Positions 63,667-64,000 of a stretch of DNA of 64,000 nt are shown one piece after another (positions within the stretch are counted from its first letter, which is position 1; every line of letters begins with the position of its first letter). The notes beneath the pieces are model-generated. The model ran no database searches and was not told the DNA's origin. It was given only the letters and a program-made list of their open reading frames with translations. Location of the stretch: contig CAWITA010000014.1 of NCBI GenBank assembly GCA_963838835.1, positions 1 through 64,000 of the forward strand. The letters are read 5' to 3'. The translations under genes and the position numbers were made by a program. This DNA is from Bog-473 sp963838835 (GTDB lineage: Bacteria > Actinomycetota > Acidimicrobiia > Acidimicrobiales > RAAP-2).

Positions 63667-64000
<334 letters not shown>

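Overview
The window is high-GC DNA from an actinobacterium, most likely a member of the Acidimicrobiia or a near relative. This rests on gene content: a PdtaR-type ANTAR regulator, the actinobacterial order polA-rpsA-coaE-uvrB-uvrA, an AftD-like arabinofuranosyltransferase, flavin/F420-type enzymes and fused alpha/beta-hydrolase/class III cyclases. No 16S gene is present, so the class assignment is inference.

The window has two very different halves that meet at a tRNA-Leu(CAA) gene (33228-33310, minus strand). Positions 1 to about 33120 are accessory DNA: short single genes on both strands, long stretches without genes, one IS3-family element (13572-14972), an IS481-like remnant, two broken tyrosine recombinases (24515-25424, and 32927-33118 beside the tRNA 3' end), and many decayed genes. 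Decayed genes include PQQ-type beta-propellers (370-739 and 962-4047), the C-terminal half of a family-B DNA polymerase-like protein (4205-5360), an RCC1 fragment, a GNAT acetyltransferase, an ECF sigma factor with its YCII partner, and two of three hydrolase-cyclase fusions. Intact genes in this half include a luciferase-like oxidoreductase, an aminoglycoside-phosphotransferase-like kinase, a HAD hydrolase, an orphan periplasmic binding protein, a VOC/AlkA operon divergent from a MarR gene with visible operators, a full-length hydrolase-cyclase and a universal stress protein. Two small secreted-protein genes share a conserved leader of about 140 nt that may be a regulatory RNA.

From 33369 on the DNA is dense core genome. 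Genes run menC, a coiled-coil protein, pdtaR, polA, a MarR regulator and rpsA. A block of about 20 kb then separates rpsA from coaE. It holds an ATP-grasp gene and a four-gene Opp/Dpp-type ABC transporter on the minus strand, followed by a seven-gene plus-strand run for surface-glycan assembly (two GT-C glycosyltransferases, an FAD oxidoreductase, a large membrane protein, an SGNH hydrolase, a MOP-type flippase, a GT4 glycosyltransferase). A converging AftD-like gene closes it. The housekeeping block resumes with coaE, uvrB, an NTF2-like gene and the start of uvrA.

Single-base or dinucleotide frameshifts interrupt many otherwise conserved genes, including four in the core half. Several sit in short G/C runs. 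Consensus sequencing error is therefore a real alternative to pseudogenisation, and disrupted genes are flagged as such.
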